A stretch of 64,000 bases of DNA from Aeromonas veronii (GTDB lineage: Bacteria > Pseudomonadota > Gammaproteobacteria > Enterobacterales > Aeromonadaceae): positions 1,293,501 to 1,357,500 of the forward strand of contig NZ_CP157875.1 of assembly GCF_040215105.1 (NCBI RefSeq). Reading direction: 5' to 3'. A program made the position numbers and the translations under genes. The notes under the pieces are model-generated. The model was not told the origin of the DNA. It worked only from the letters and a program-made list of their open reading frames with translations, and made no database searches. Below are positions 29,902 to 39,685 of the stretch, piece by piece. Within the stretch, counting starts at the first letter, position 1. Each line of letters begins with the position of its first letter.

Positions 29902-31278
29902 TTGGAACTCTTATTCGTCTCGTTCGTGCTGATGGCCGTGGTCTACGGCATCGTCAAGGACTACAACCCCCAGGCGGTGCTCGCCCTGGCGGGGATGAGC
30001 CTGTTCACCCTGGCCTACTGGCTCGGTCTGCATCCCATCCTGCCGGCGGAGAAGAGCACGGGGTTTGCCCTGTTCGACCTGTTCGAGGTGTTCAAGGGGA
30101 TCTTCTCCTACCGGGCGGCGGGGCTCGGCCTCACCATCATGGCGGTGGCGGGCTTTGCCACCTACATGTCCCACATCGGCGCCTCCCAGGCCCTGGTGCG
30201 GGTGGCGGTCAAACCGGTGGCGGGCATCCAGTCCAGCTACCTGATGCTGTCCATCTGCTACCTGGTGGCGGTGTTCGTCTCCCTGTTTGTCACCTCGGCC
30301 ACCGGCCTGGGTCTGCTCTTGATGGTCACCATGTATCCGGTGATGCGCAACCTCGGCATCAGCCCGGCCTCCGCCTGTGGCGTCATCGCCACCTCCCAGG
30401 CGTTCGAAATCGGCCCGACCCAGACCAACGCCATCTTCTCCGCCGGTCAGTCCGGCATGGATCCGACCAGTTACTTCGTGGATTACCAGATCTGGCTGGT
30501 GGCCCCCATGCTGCTGGTGACCATGGTGCTGCACTTCTTCTGGCAGCGTCACTGTGACCGCCAGGATGGCTGGGATCCCGCCAAGCACCGCGGCGATCAC
30601 GCCGAGCTTGACGAGCAGGGGACGGACGAGGTGAAGGCGCCGACCTGGTATGCCCTGCTGCCCATCATCCCCTTCGTGTTGATGATGACCTTCTCCAAGC
30701 TGCTGGTGGATGACATCAAGATGAGCGTGGAGGTGGCCATGCTGCTGTCGGTGTTCCTCGGCATGCTGTGCGAGCTGCTGCGTAGCCGCTCGGTGCGCAC
30801 CGCCTTCGCGGGGCTGTCGAGCTTCCTCGACGGCATGGGCAAGGTGTTCGGTCCCGTGGTAGCGCTCATCGTCTGCGCCGAGCTGTTCGCCGAATCCCTC
30901 AAGGCCATCGGTGCCATCGACACCCTGCTCCATTCCGCCAGCAACGCCGGTATCGGCAGCGGGCTGATGACGCTGGTGATGGTGGGCCTCATCATGGTGG
31001 CCGCGGTCATCATGGGCTCCGGCAACGCGGCCTTCCTGAGCTTCTCCACCCTGGCCCCCGCCGTGGCAGCCAAGTTCGGGGTGCCGGCGGTGACCATGCT
31101 GCTGCCCATGCAGCTCGCCTCCAGTATCGGGCGCAGCATCTCCCCCATCGCCGCCGTGCTCATCGCCTGCGCCGGCATCGCCAAGGTCTCCCCCTTCGTG
31201 GTGGTCAAGCGCACCAGCGTGCCCATGGCCGGTGCCCTGCTGACCGCCCTGGCACTCAATTATCTGCTGTTTATGTAA
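29902..31278 (+). CDS. dcuC: DcuC, anaerobic C4-dicarboxylate transporter
   Basis: 458 aa, about 12 transmembrane helices, inner membrane (E. coli DcuC 461). It exports succinate and exchanges fumarate in fermentation. Typical segments are FVTSATGLGLLLMVTMYPVM, SQAFEIGPTQTNAIFSAGQS, a charged central loop around 215-245, and QLASSIGRSISPIAAVLIAC. The start is TTG 29902 with AGGAGCG 5 nt upstream, since no ATG fits the family N-terminus. A perfect FNR box lies upstream. A peptidase gene follows in the same direction. Confidence 0.92.
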   Translation: MELLFVSFVLMAVVYGIVKDYNPQAVLALAGMSLFTLAYWLGLHPILPAEKSTGFALFDLFEVFKGIFSYRAAGLGLTIMAVAGFATYMSHIGASQALVRVAVKPVAGIQSSYLMLSICYLVAVFVSLFVTSATGLGLLLMVTMYPVMRNLGISPASACGVIATSQAFEIGPTQTNAIFSAGQSGMDPTSYFVDYQIWLVAPMLLVTMVLHFFWQRHCDRQDGWDPAKHRGDHAELDEQGTDEVKAPTWYALLPIIPFVLMMTFSKLLVDDIKMSVEVAMLLSVFLGMLCELLRSRSVRTAFAGLSSFLDGMGKVFGPVVALIVCAELFAESLKAIGAIDTLLHSASNAGIGSGLMTLVMVGLIMVAAVIMGSGNAAFLSFSTLAPAVAAKFGVPAVTMLLPMQLASSIGRSISPIAAVLIACAGIAKVSPFVVVKRTSVPMAGALLTALALNYLLFM

Positions 31279-31362
31279 TCAGGTGGCGGACGGCTGGGCC
31301 GTCCGCTCTTTTCACTCGGCTGTTGGCTGGGGAGCCTGCCTCCCCATCCCATGGAGACGATG

Positions 31363-32502
31363 ATGACAAACATTCACAACGATTTTTCCCTGGACGACTA
31401 TCTGGCGAACCTTGCGCCGCTGATCAACCTCGATTGTGGCACCCGCACCCCGGCCGGGGTGGCCAGGGTCGCCGACATCATGACGGAGAAGTACCAGGCC
31501 ATCGGCTGGCAGGTGGTGCGCCACCAGTTTGCCGACGAGTGCGGCCCTTGCCTTGAGATCACCAATGCCCCCGGCGCTACCCACTATGACGTTATGCTGG
31601 TGGGCCACATGGACACCGTCTTCCCGGAAGGCACCGTCGCCAAGCGACCCCTCAAGGTCGAGGGCGATCAGGCCTTCGGCCCCGGCGTGTCGGACATGAA
31701 GAGCGGCCTGCTCTCCACCTGGTATGCCTTGCAAGGCATGGATCCCGATGTGCTGGCCAAGCTGAAGGTGCTGGTCTGCTGCAATTGCGACGAGGAGATT
31801 GGCTCTCCCTGGTCCAAGGATTGGCTGGTGGAGAAGGCAAAGCAGAGCGTCTGCGTGCTGGTGGCCGAGGCGGCCCGCCCGAGCGGGGATCTCATCAGCG
31901 CCCGCAAGGGCAACGCCAAGTACCGCATCCGCTTTTACGGCAAGGCCTCCCACGCGGGCTCGGCCCTGGCGGAGGGGGTCTCCGCCATCACCGAGCTGGC
32001 GAACTGGGTGCTCGCCATCAACGAGCAGGTGAACATGGAGACGGGCACCACCATGAATGTGGGGGTGATACAGGGCGGAACCGGGGTCAATGTGGTGCCG
32101 GACTTTGCCGAGGCCATCGTCGACCTGCGCTTCTGGAGCAATGAAGAGGCCGCCGCCGTGCACGACCGGCTCGGCTTCATGGCCAAGAACCCCTTCCTCG
32201 CGGGTTGCCGGGTCGAGGTGGAGCGCCAGACCTTCAAGCCGGCCATGCGCCCGAGTGCGGATACCCAAGCGCTGATGGCGCTGGTGGAGGCGGCCGGTCA
32301 GGAGGAGGGGATCCCCTTCAACTGGCTGGAGGCCGGTGGCGGCTCGGATGCGAATTTCACCGCCGCGGCCGGGGTGCCCTCCCTTGACGGCTTCGGCCCC
32401 ATGGGGGGCGGCTTTCACTCGGAGGCGGAGTTCCTGCTGCTGGGCAGCATAGAGCCGCGCATTCGTCTGCTTAAGCGCGTGCTTGCCAAATTAGTGCGCT
32501 GA
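31363..32502 (+). CDS. M20-family metallopeptidase, carboxypeptidase G2-like
   Basis: 379 aa dizinc aminoacylase/carboxypeptidase. Metal and catalytic residues: His82 and Asp84 in GHMDTVFPEG, Asp in PGVSDMKSG, the Glu pair in CDEEIGS and a C-terminal His in GGGFHSEAEF. The dimerisation domain includes GKASHAGSALAEG. Relatives release C-terminal Glu or hydrolyse N-acyl amino acids; the exact substrate is unknown. It lies 84 nt behind dcuC, so it may feed Asp or Glu to the dicarboxylate exchange. ATG 31363 has GGAG 6 nt upstream; ATGs at 31351 and 31360 are alternatives. Confidence 0.85.
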   Translation: MTNIHNDFSLDDYLANLAPLINLDCGTRTPAGVARVADIMTEKYQAIGWQVVRHQFADECGPCLEITNAPGATHYDVMLVGHMDTVFPEGTVAKRPLKVEGDQAFGPGVSDMKSGLLSTWYALQGMDPDVLAKLKVLVCCNCDEEIGSPWSKDWLVEKAKQSVCVLVAEAARPSGDLISARKGNAKYRIRFYGKASHAGSALAEGVSAITELANWVLAINEQVNMETGTTMNVGVIQGGTGVNVVPDFAEAIVDLRFWSNEEAAAVHDRLGFMAKNPFLAGCRVEVERQTFKPAMRPSADTQALMALVEAAGQEEGIPFNWLEAGGGSDANFTAAAGVPSLDGFGPMGGGFHSEAEFLLLGSIEPRIRLLKRVLAKLVR

Positions 32503-32524
32503 AAAAACAACGTGAAGGCAGTGC

Positions 32525-32554
32525 AAACGGGAGGCTCAGGCCTCCCGTTTTTTA
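32525..32554 (+). terminator. Terminator of the dcuC-peptidase unit
   Basis: AAACGGGAGGC/GCCTCCCGTTT with a small loop, followed by TTTTAT. Confidence 0.85.
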
Positions 32555-32611
32555 TGTATTCCGGGTGGTCCGGTACCGTCTTGATGGACGATATCGATCG
32601 CGCCTGGCTGA

Positions 32612-32686
32612 CCAGATGGCTGACGCCTAACGGACTAGATGGCTAACGCCTAACTGACTAATACCTAACTGACTAGATGGCTGGCG
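32612..32686. repeat. Degenerate 23-bp tandem repeat at the end of the Dph6-like gene
   Basis: Two full copies (32612-32634 and 32635-32657, four differences), a shortened copy (32658-32672) and a partial fourth (32673-32686). Units share AGATGGCT and CGCCTAAC. The last two copies overlap the 3' end and stop of the minus-strand gene. Confidence 0.75.
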
Positions 32687-33336
32687 TCCTCTTCAGCCAG
32701 ATAGGCGAGATGTTCCTGTCTGCGTACCTGCCAGCCGTCGAGGGCGAGGGGGGCGGCAAAGCCAGGCCCGTCCGTCACCATGGTGTGATATTCCCCCTGC
32801 TCGCCGCAGGCATCGAAACCCTGCGCCGCGGCCAGCTGCTGCAACTCGGCGAGGGCGGCTGCGTCCAGCACGCGCCCCACCCAGGCTGGCGCCAGCACCC
32901 TGGTATCGACGCAGGAGAGATGGGCCACAATCCCGCGCGCCTGCAGGTCCGCCAGCAGCGCCTCTCGGGATTGCTGCCAGAGCGGGGTATGCACGGAGAG
33001 GCCGAGCGGCCGGCAGCGGGCGCAGATCCAGTTGTCGGCGCCATTGACCCGGTCGATATCGCCGGTGACCACGCCTTCTATCGCCCACTCTCGCTGCAAG
33101 TCGGCCAGCGCCTGCTCGTAACTCTGCTCGAAGGGGGCCGTGATGGTCACCAGCCGGTGGGGCAGGCCCAGCGCCTCGGCCTGACGGCGCACCAGGGGCA
33201 GGGGATGGGCGAGGAACCGGGGATTGGGCGGGCCGAAGGTGACCAGCGCGACCACCTGATGGCCCTGCTCACGGGCATGGCAGAGCGCCTGCATGGCATC
33301 CTTGCCGCCACTCCAGAGTACGATGACGCGGGACAT
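32665..33336 (-). CDS. Dph6-related ATP pyrophosphatase
   Basis: 223 aa, PP-loop (ATP_bind_4) family. The N-terminal ATP motif is VLWSGGKDAMQALCHAREQG. GVVTGDIDRVNGADNW and CRPLGLSVHTPLW are the family's second motif, where the eukaryotic homologue Dph6 ligates ammonia to diphthine. Bacteria lack diphthamide, so the substrate here is unknown. Bacterial members are often near vitamin B12 genes, but not here. ATG 33336 with AAGGAG upstream. The last codons come from a tandem repeat, so the C-terminus may vary between strains. Confidence 0.82.
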   Translation of the reverse strand: MSRVIVLWSGGKDAMQALCHAREQGHQVVALVTFGPPNPRFLAHPLPLVRRQAEALGLPHRLVTITAPFEQSYEQALADLQREWAIEGVVTGDIDRVNGADNWICARCRPLGLSVHTPLWQQSREALLADLQARGIVAHLSCVDTRVLAPAWVGRVLDAAALAELQQLAAAQGFDACGEQGEYHTMVTDGPGFAAPLALDGWQVRRQEHLAYLAEEDASHLVS

Positions 33337-33406
33337 GGGCTCTCCTTGGAAGATGAAAGGAGGGCATGCTAACCCGCCGCGACCCCTTGGCAAAGCGCCG
33401 GAAAGC

Positions 33407-33435
33407 AGACAGGCCCCCGCAATGGGGGCCTGTCT
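33407..33435 (-). terminator. Terminator of dcuB
   Basis: AGACAGGCCCCC/GGGGGCCTGTCT hairpin, 18 nt behind the dcuB stop on the minus strand. Confidence 0.8.
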
Positions 33436-33452
33436 GGTCGAGGGATGCGCGA

Positions 33453-34796
33453 TTACAGCAGCACGCTGGTGAGCAGGTAGCCCAGGGTACAGGAGGTGGC
33501 GACCCCGATGAGACCCGGAATGATGAAGCTGTGGTTGATGATGAACTTGCCGATGCGGGTGGTGCCGGAGCGGTCGAAGCCGATGCAGGCCAGATCGCTT
33601 GGGTAGGTCGGCAGCACGAAGTAGCCGTAGCTCGCCGGCAGGAAGGCGATCAGCAGCTTGGGCTCGACCCCGAGCGCCAGCCCCATGGGGGCGATGGCGG
33701 TGAGGGCGGCGGCCTGGCTATTCACCAGCTTGGAGATGAGGAACAGCACCAGGGCATAGGTCCAGGGCTGGGCCTGTACCACGTGGGCCAGGGTCTCTTT
33801 GAGCAGCGGCATGTGGGCCTGGAAGAAGGTCTCGCTCATCCAGGCGACCCCGAAGACCGAGAAGATGGCGACCATGCCCGCCTTGAACACGGCGCCGTTT
33901 GAGATGTCACCGGGCTTGACCTTGCAGCGCATCAGGATGAGGGCGCCGGCGATCAGCATCATCATCTGGATCACCAGGTTCATGGAGAGGGGGCCCGTCT
34001 TGCCCTTGATCTCGAACACCGGGCGCAGGGAGGCATCGGCCCCCAGCACCACCACGGCAGCGATGGCAGCGAAGAAGATCCAGGTCGACCAGTAGGCCTC
34101 TTTCGGGAACTTGGTGCCCAGCAGGGTCTCGCCGCCGCCGTAGATGAACTCACGCTGCTGCGGATCCTTGATCTTGGCCTGGAACTCCTCGTCCTTGTCC
34201 AGATCCTTGCCGCGGCGCAGGCTCCAGAGGGCGGCGACGATGACCCCGGCCAGGGAGGAGGGGATGGCGATCATCAGGATGTCCAGCAGGCCGTAGGCCT
34301 GACCGATGCCATGACCGGCCGCCAGGATGGAGACCATGGAGACCACGGCCACCGACACCGGCGAGGCGCAGATCGCCATCTGGGAGGCAACGGAAGCCAC
34401 TGCCATGGGGCGTTCCGGCCGGATATTCTTCTGCAACGCTATGTCGGCGATGATGGGGAACATGGTGTAGACCACGTGGCCGGTACCGCACAGGAAGGTG
34501 AGGGTCCAGGTGGTCAGCGGCGCCAGAATGGTGATGTACTGGGGGTGGCGACGCAGCAGACGTTCGGCCACCTGCATCATCAGGTTGAGGCCGCCTGCGG
34601 TCTGCAGGGTGGCGGCGCAGCCAATGACCGCGAGTATGGTCAGCATCACCTGTACCGGTGGCTCACCCGGGGTGAGGCCGAACACGAAGGTCAGCAGGAA
34701 CAGACCTATGCCACTGATGAGACCCAGTCCCATGCCCCCGAAACGGGTACCCAGCAGCAAACAGCCGAGTACCACCATAAATTCCATGAAGATCAT
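33453..34796 (-). CDS. dcuB: DcuB, anaerobic C4-dicarboxylate:succinate antiporter
   Basis: 447 aa, 10-12 transmembrane helices (E. coli DcuB 446). It exchanges fumarate, malate or aspartate for succinate during fumarate respiration. It matches DcuB rather than DcuA at LCGTGHVVYTMFPIIADIAL, PERPMAVASVASQMAICASP and the charged loop RRGKDLDKDEEFQ. LPTYPSDLACIGFDRSGTT near the C-terminus is typical. ATG 34796 has CGAGG 8 nt upstream; ATG 34787 is an alternative. An FNR-like box lies upstream at 34913-34926. Gene order dcuC-peptidase / dcuB is convergent. Confidence 0.95.
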   Translation of the reverse strand: MIFMEFMVVLGCLLLGTRFGGMGLGLISGIGLFLLTFVFGLTPGEPPVQVMLTILAVIGCAATLQTAGGLNLMMQVAERLLRRHPQYITILAPLTTWTLTFLCGTGHVVYTMFPIIADIALQKNIRPERPMAVASVASQMAICASPVSVAVVSMVSILAAGHGIGQAYGLLDILMIAIPSSLAGVIVAALWSLRRGKDLDKDEEFQAKIKDPQQREFIYGGGETLLGTKFPKEAYWSTWIFFAAIAAVVVLGADASLRPVFEIKGKTGPLSMNLVIQMMMLIAGALILMRCKVKPGDISNGAVFKAGMVAIFSVFGVAWMSETFFQAHMPLLKETLAHVVQAQPWTYALVLFLISKLVNSQAAALTAIAPMGLALGVEPKLLIAFLPASYGYFVLPTYPSDLACIGFDRSGTTRIGKFIINHSFIIPGLIGVATSCTLGYLLTSVLL

Positions 34797-34912
34797 TCCA
34801 TTACCTCGTGTGATTCAATCCATGCAGGCGCAGCGCCCAGGACGACATTGTCTGTTGTTATTTAGCCCTAAAGGGTTAGTGGTTATTCTGCCTACTCAAA
34901 AGGGGTAAAAAA

Positions 34913-34926
34913 TTGAGGTGGTTCAA
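34913..34926 (-). promoter_or_regulatory. FNR-like box upstream of dcuB
   Basis: TTGAGGTGGTTCAA keeps both invariant FNR half-sites TTGA and TCAA at the right spacing; the inner bases deviate from consensus. It lies about 117 bp before the dcuB start. FNR control of dcuB is established in E. coli. Confidence 0.55.
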
Positions 34927-35213
34927 TAACCCATGTTTTTCCGATTTAAGTGCATAAAAACTACGGACAAGGGGTTGCAGTGGTCATCACGGCCACAAAT
35001 CAACTGATTCGTTAGTCAAAAGAGATGCATAAGAGACTGCTCGCTTGCACGAATGGGTGCCCGATCAGGCGATGGAGGTGTCATCGATGGGGCCCGGCGT
35101 GCGGGAGGGGGGGGGCGCCTTGCCGGGCGGCGTGAGCGTGTGGGTTGTCAGGTTCGGCCGCGCCAGGGGCGGCTCGTCATTAGCCCGAATGGCGGGTTCA
35201 GCGGGAGTGCATG

Positions 35214-35243
35214 AAAAAAGCCGACCCTGGGGTCGGCTTTTAT
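35214..35243 (-). terminator. Terminator of asnS
   Basis: AAGCCGACC/GGTCGGCTT stem, with TTTTTT following on the minus strand. Confidence 0.9.
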
Positions 35244-35266
35244 GATCTTCGCGTGCAGTTCGCGGC

Positions 35267-36667
<1,401 letters not shown>

Positions 36668-36863
36668 CGAAAATTTGTCTCCAGCTTGTTCTTGCAGCGC
36701 TATTTGCAACACTCGGGGTCTGGCCCGGGCACAGGTGGCCCACCATGGCAGACTGAGCCGTTCATCTTACCCGCGCAGGTGTGATAAACAAGCAAAAATG
36801 TCTGCTTCCTGTGGGCTTTTCGGCCGCAAGCATGGGGGATTGTGCGATGAAAGGAGAGAGGGC

Positions 36864-37208
36864 GTGAAGGAGCGAAGATCGGGGCCGGATGGGCTGATAA
36901 GGCTGTTGCAGGGGCTGGTCATCCTCTGCTGGGGTGGCTTCATCGCGCTGCTCTCCCTCTATCATCACGCTAGGCCGCCCACCCTCTTTGGCTATCTGGT
37001 CTACGGGGGCGTCAAGGTGCGCAAGGAGTGGGATCCCGTCCTTGCGACCTGGTTGCTCTACGGGCTCTGGGGCTGCTGTCTGCTGACCCTGGGGGTCTTG
37101 CTGCTGTCGCGCCTGCGCGGCCGACGCCAGGAGGATGCCCGTCAGGTGCATCTGGGGATATTGTTGCTGGTGCTACTGGCCAGCCTGCTGTTTCACTATC
37201 TGGCCTAG
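36864..37208 (+). CDS. Three-pass membrane protein of unknown function
   Basis: 114 aa from GTG 36864, which has AAGGAGAG at good spacing. Three hydrophobic segments: about 13-34 (LIRLLQGLVILCWGGFIALL), 58-80 (LATWLLYGLWGCCLLTLGVL) and 96-113 (LGILLLVLLASLLFHYLA). Between them is FGYLVYGGVKVRKEWDP. No family recognised. It converges on the heme-HAMP gene. Confidence 0.6.
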   Translation: MKERRSGPDGLIRLLQGLVILCWGGFIALLSLYHHARPPTLFGYLVYGGVKVRKEWDPVLATWLLYGLWGCCLLTLGVLLLSRLRGRRQEDARQVHLGILLLVLLASLLFHYLA

Positions 37209-37236
37209 GATCCGGCCATCCCTTTGCTGGCTCTGG

Positions 37237-38082
37237 CTAGCTGGCCTGGTTCTGACGCTCCGGTGAGCTTGGCTGCTCCGGTTCAGGCTCTTCCGGCGTC
37301 GCCATGGGGCGCTTGCCGAGCTGGCGCTCCACGCTGTCGAGCATCTGGTTGTAGGCGAGCGCCACCCGGCCAATCTCGTCTCCTTCATCGCCCTCCAGCC
37401 GGTGGCCGAAGTCATGGCGATCGGTGGCCTCTTCCATGGAGCGGGTCAGCTGGTTGAGGGGGCGCACTATCCAGGTGCGGATCACCCAGAGGGTCAGCAG
37501 GAGCCCGAGGCCGAAGATGACGGTGAGGCTGAGGGCCGAGGTGAGAATGTTCTTCTCGACCCGGGTGAACAGGGTGTCGAGGGAGTAATCGAAGCGCACC
37601 GCTCCCAGCACGGTGTTTTCAGGTACCTGATGGCAACTGGTGCAGTCGGTGCCGCGAAAGTCCTTCTTGGCCAGCAGCGGGCGGGTCACCACCAGGCGAC
37701 TGTGCAAGCCGTCATGAACGACCTCCAGGCTGCCCTTGCCCGACAGCGCCAGGGCATCGAATCTGTCCTTGGGGGCCTCGATGTCGCGTCCTGGGCCATA
37801 TTGCTTGTTGACCGGTGCGCCGCGCACGATGCGGGCATCCTCCACATGGGCATGGGCGAGGAACTTGTTGCGCAGGGTATCGCGGGCCTCCATCTTGCCG
37901 GTCAGCATCAACATGTTGAGGCCATCGAAATAGGCCTCGGTCTGCTCGTGGCTCTGCTCCTTGATGAGGGTCAGGATGAGGTCGCGTTCACGCACCGCCT
38001 GATAGGCCGCGGAGAACACCAGCACCATGGAGAAGATGAACAGCAGGAAAAAATTGATCTTGGCAGCGATGGAGAGGCGCAT
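37237..38082 (-). CDS. HAMP membrane protein with periplasmic c-type heme motif
   Basis: 281 aa: transmembrane helix about 8-28, a periplasmic domain of about 150 residues, a second helix about 180-203, and a HAMP domain (IRTWIVRPLNQLTRSMEEAT onward to about 255). The periplasmic part holds CTSCH (Cys147, Cys150, His151), a covalent heme c site. The chain ends with a Pro/Glu-rich tail and has no kinase, GGDEF or methyl-accepting domain. The layout suggests a redox or gas sensor that signals through a partner, or a truncated receptor. It ends 130 nt before bioA in the same orientation. Partner unknown. Confidence 0.75.
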   Translation of the reverse strand: MRLSIAAKINFFLLFIFSMVLVFSAAYQAVRERDLILTLIKEQSHEQTEAYFDGLNMLMLTGKMEARDTLRNKFLAHAHVEDARIVRGAPVNKQYGPGRDIEAPKDRFDALALSGKGSLEVVHDGLHSRLVVTRPLLAKKDFRGTDCTSCHQVPENTVLGAVRFDYSLDTLFTRVEKNILTSALSLTVIFGLGLLLTLWVIRTWIVRPLNQLTRSMEEATDRHDFGHRLEGDEGDEIGRVALAYNQMLDSVERQLGKRPMATPEEPEPEQPSSPERQNQAS

Positions 38083-38169
38083 GGGAAAAGGTACATCTGT
38101 TGGGTAAAACCCACACAGTCTACACCCCCTTGCTCCCGGGCTTCTGATGGTTTGCTCACATTCTGATAA

Positions 38170-38202
38170 AAAAGAGTCAAAAGACCCCGCGCCATGGCGG
38201 GG
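38170..38202 (-). terminator. Terminator of bioA
   Basis: CCCCGC/GCGGGG stem just behind the bioA stop, with TCTTTTGACTCTTTTTT following on the minus strand. Confidence 0.7.
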
Positions 38203-38212
38203 CCGCCAGGGA

Positions 38213-39487
38213 TCAGAACTCGCCGTCGGCGATGGCCGTTGCGATGGCCTGGGTCAGCACGCGCAGCTCCACCTCGGTGATGACGAAGGGGGGCATGAGG
38301 TAAACCAGCTTGCCGAAGGGGCGGATCCAGGCTCCCAGCTCGACGAACCTGCGCTGGATGCGTGCCACGTCCACCCGCTCCTTCATCTCCACCACGCCGA
38401 TGGCACCGAGCACCCGCACATCGGCGACCGCCGGGTGCAGGGTCAGCTGGACCAGCTCGCTTTTGAGCTGATGTTCGATGGCCTTGACCCGCTCGGCCCA
38501 GGGGGAAGCCAGCAGCAGATCGATGGAGGCGTTGGCGACGGCGCAGGCCAGCGGATTGCCCATGAAGGTGGGGCCGTGCATGAAGACGCCCGCTTTCCCA
38601 TCGCAAATCGTGCGGGCCACATGCTCCGTGGTCAGGGTCGCCGACAGGGTGAGGTAGCCGCCGGTGAGCGCCTTGCCCAGACACAGGATGTCCGGGCTGA
38701 TCCCGGCCCAGTCGCAGGCAAACAGCTGGCCGGTGCGGCCAAAGCCGGTGGCGATCTCGTCGGCGATGAGCAGCACCCCGAACTCGTCGCACAGGGCGCG
38801 CACCCACTGCAGGTAGCGGGGGTGATAGAAGCGCATGCCACCGGCCCCCTGCACTATGGGCTCCAGCACGATGGCGGCGATCTCCTCGTGTTTGTCCGCC
38901 ATCAGGGTGGCGAGCTCCACCACGCACTCCTCATCCCACTGGGCATGGAAGCGGCAGCTCGGCGCCGCCACGAAGTGGTGCTCGGGCAGAAAGCCCTTGT
39001 AGAGCTCGTGCATGCCGCCGTCGGGATCGCAGACGCTCATGGCGCCGAAGGTGTCGCCGTGATAGCCGCCGCGCAGGGAGACGAACTTGGCGCGGGGCGT
39101 GCCCTTGGCGTGCCAGTACTGCAGGGCCATCTTGAGGGCCACCTCTACCGCTACCGAGCCGGAATCCGCCAGGAACACCCGATCCAGCCCGGCCGGGGTG
39201 ATCTCCACCAGTTTGCGGCACAGCGCGATGGCGGGCTCGTGGGTCAGGCCGCCAAACATGACGTGGGACATCTTGCCGAGCTGGGCGGTGGCGGCGGCGT
39301 CCAGCTCGGGCACCTGGTAACCGTGCACGCAGGCCCACCAGGAGCTCATGCCATCCACCAGCTGACGGCCGTCGCTGAGGGTCAGGGTCACCCCCTGGGC
39401 GCTGGCTACCTCGTAGCAGGGCAGGGGCCGGGTGAGGGAGGTATAGGGGTGCCAGACGTGGCGCAGGTCAAATTCTTGGTTGGTCAT
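38213..39487 (-). CDS. bioA: BioA, adenosylmethionine-8-amino-7-oxononanoate aminotransferase
   Basis: PLP class III aminotransferase making DAPA from KAPA with SAM as amino donor. Length is 424 aa (E. coli 429). PLP lysine is Lys272 in [11 protein letters not shown], and Asp243 in [15 protein letters not shown] binds the ring nitrogen. [16 protein letters not shown] near 48 is the SAM-binding region. ATG 39487 gives the family N-terminus [15 protein letters not shown]. It is transcribed away from bioBFCD across a shared operator. Confidence 0.96.
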   Translation of the reverse strand: MTNQEFDLRHVWHPYTSLTRPLPCYEVASAQGVTLTLSDGRQLVDGMSSWWACVHGYQVPELDAAATAQLGKMSHVMFGGLTHEPAIALCRKLVEITPAGLDRVFLADSGSVAVEVALKMALQYWHAKGTPRAKFVSLRGGYHGDTFGAMSVCDPDGGMHELYKGFLPEHHFVAAPSCRFHAQWDEECVVELATLMADKHEEIAAIVLEPIVQGAGGMRFYHPRYLQWVRALCDEFGVLLIADEIATGFGRTGQLFACDWAGISPDILCLGKALTGGYLTLSATLTTEHVARTICDGKAGVFMHGPTFMGNPLACAVANASIDLLLASPWAERVKAIEHQLKSELVQLTLHPAVADVRVLGAIGVVEMKERVDVARIQRRFVELGAWIRPFGKLVYLMPPFVITEVELRVLTQAIATAIADGEF

Positions 39488-39498
39488 TATCTGTTCTA

Positions 39499-39532
39499 TT
39501 GTCAATTCATATGATCTGGTCGGTGTTGACAG
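39499..39532. promoter_or_regulatory. BirA-type biotin operator
   Basis: Arms TTGTCAA (39499-39505) and TTGACA (39526-39531) form an inverted repeat about 34 bp long between divergent bioA and bioB. This is the geometry of the BirA site TTGTAAAC-N15-16-GTTTACAA. Repression of both sides by biotinyl-AMP-loaded BirA is inferred. Confidence 0.6.
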
Positions 39533-39553
39533 TCTACGCTGGCTCTTTACACT
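39526..39553 (+). promoter_or_regulatory. Probable bioB promoter
   Basis: TTGACA (39526-39531), a 16-nt spacer and TACACT (39548-39553). The -35 hexamer is inside the right arm of the BirA operator, so repressor binding would block it. Confidence 0.6.
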
Positions 39554-39685
39554 AGCCAACAATTTCAGCCACTTACTCGGTTGCTGATGCGGCCACCGAC
39601 GGCAGTCTTCGGGACTGCGTCCTGGCACTGAGGCGATCCGCCCCATCAAGAAGGCGAAGTCCTTCAACATCACTGGAAGCCATTC

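Larger units (their letters stand above)
34797..35266. other. 470-nt dcuB upstream region and asnS terminator
   Basis: Carries the FNR-like box (34913-34926), a possible NarL heptamer TACCCCT on the minus strand just beyond it, and the asnS terminator. No gene supported. Confidence 0.55.
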
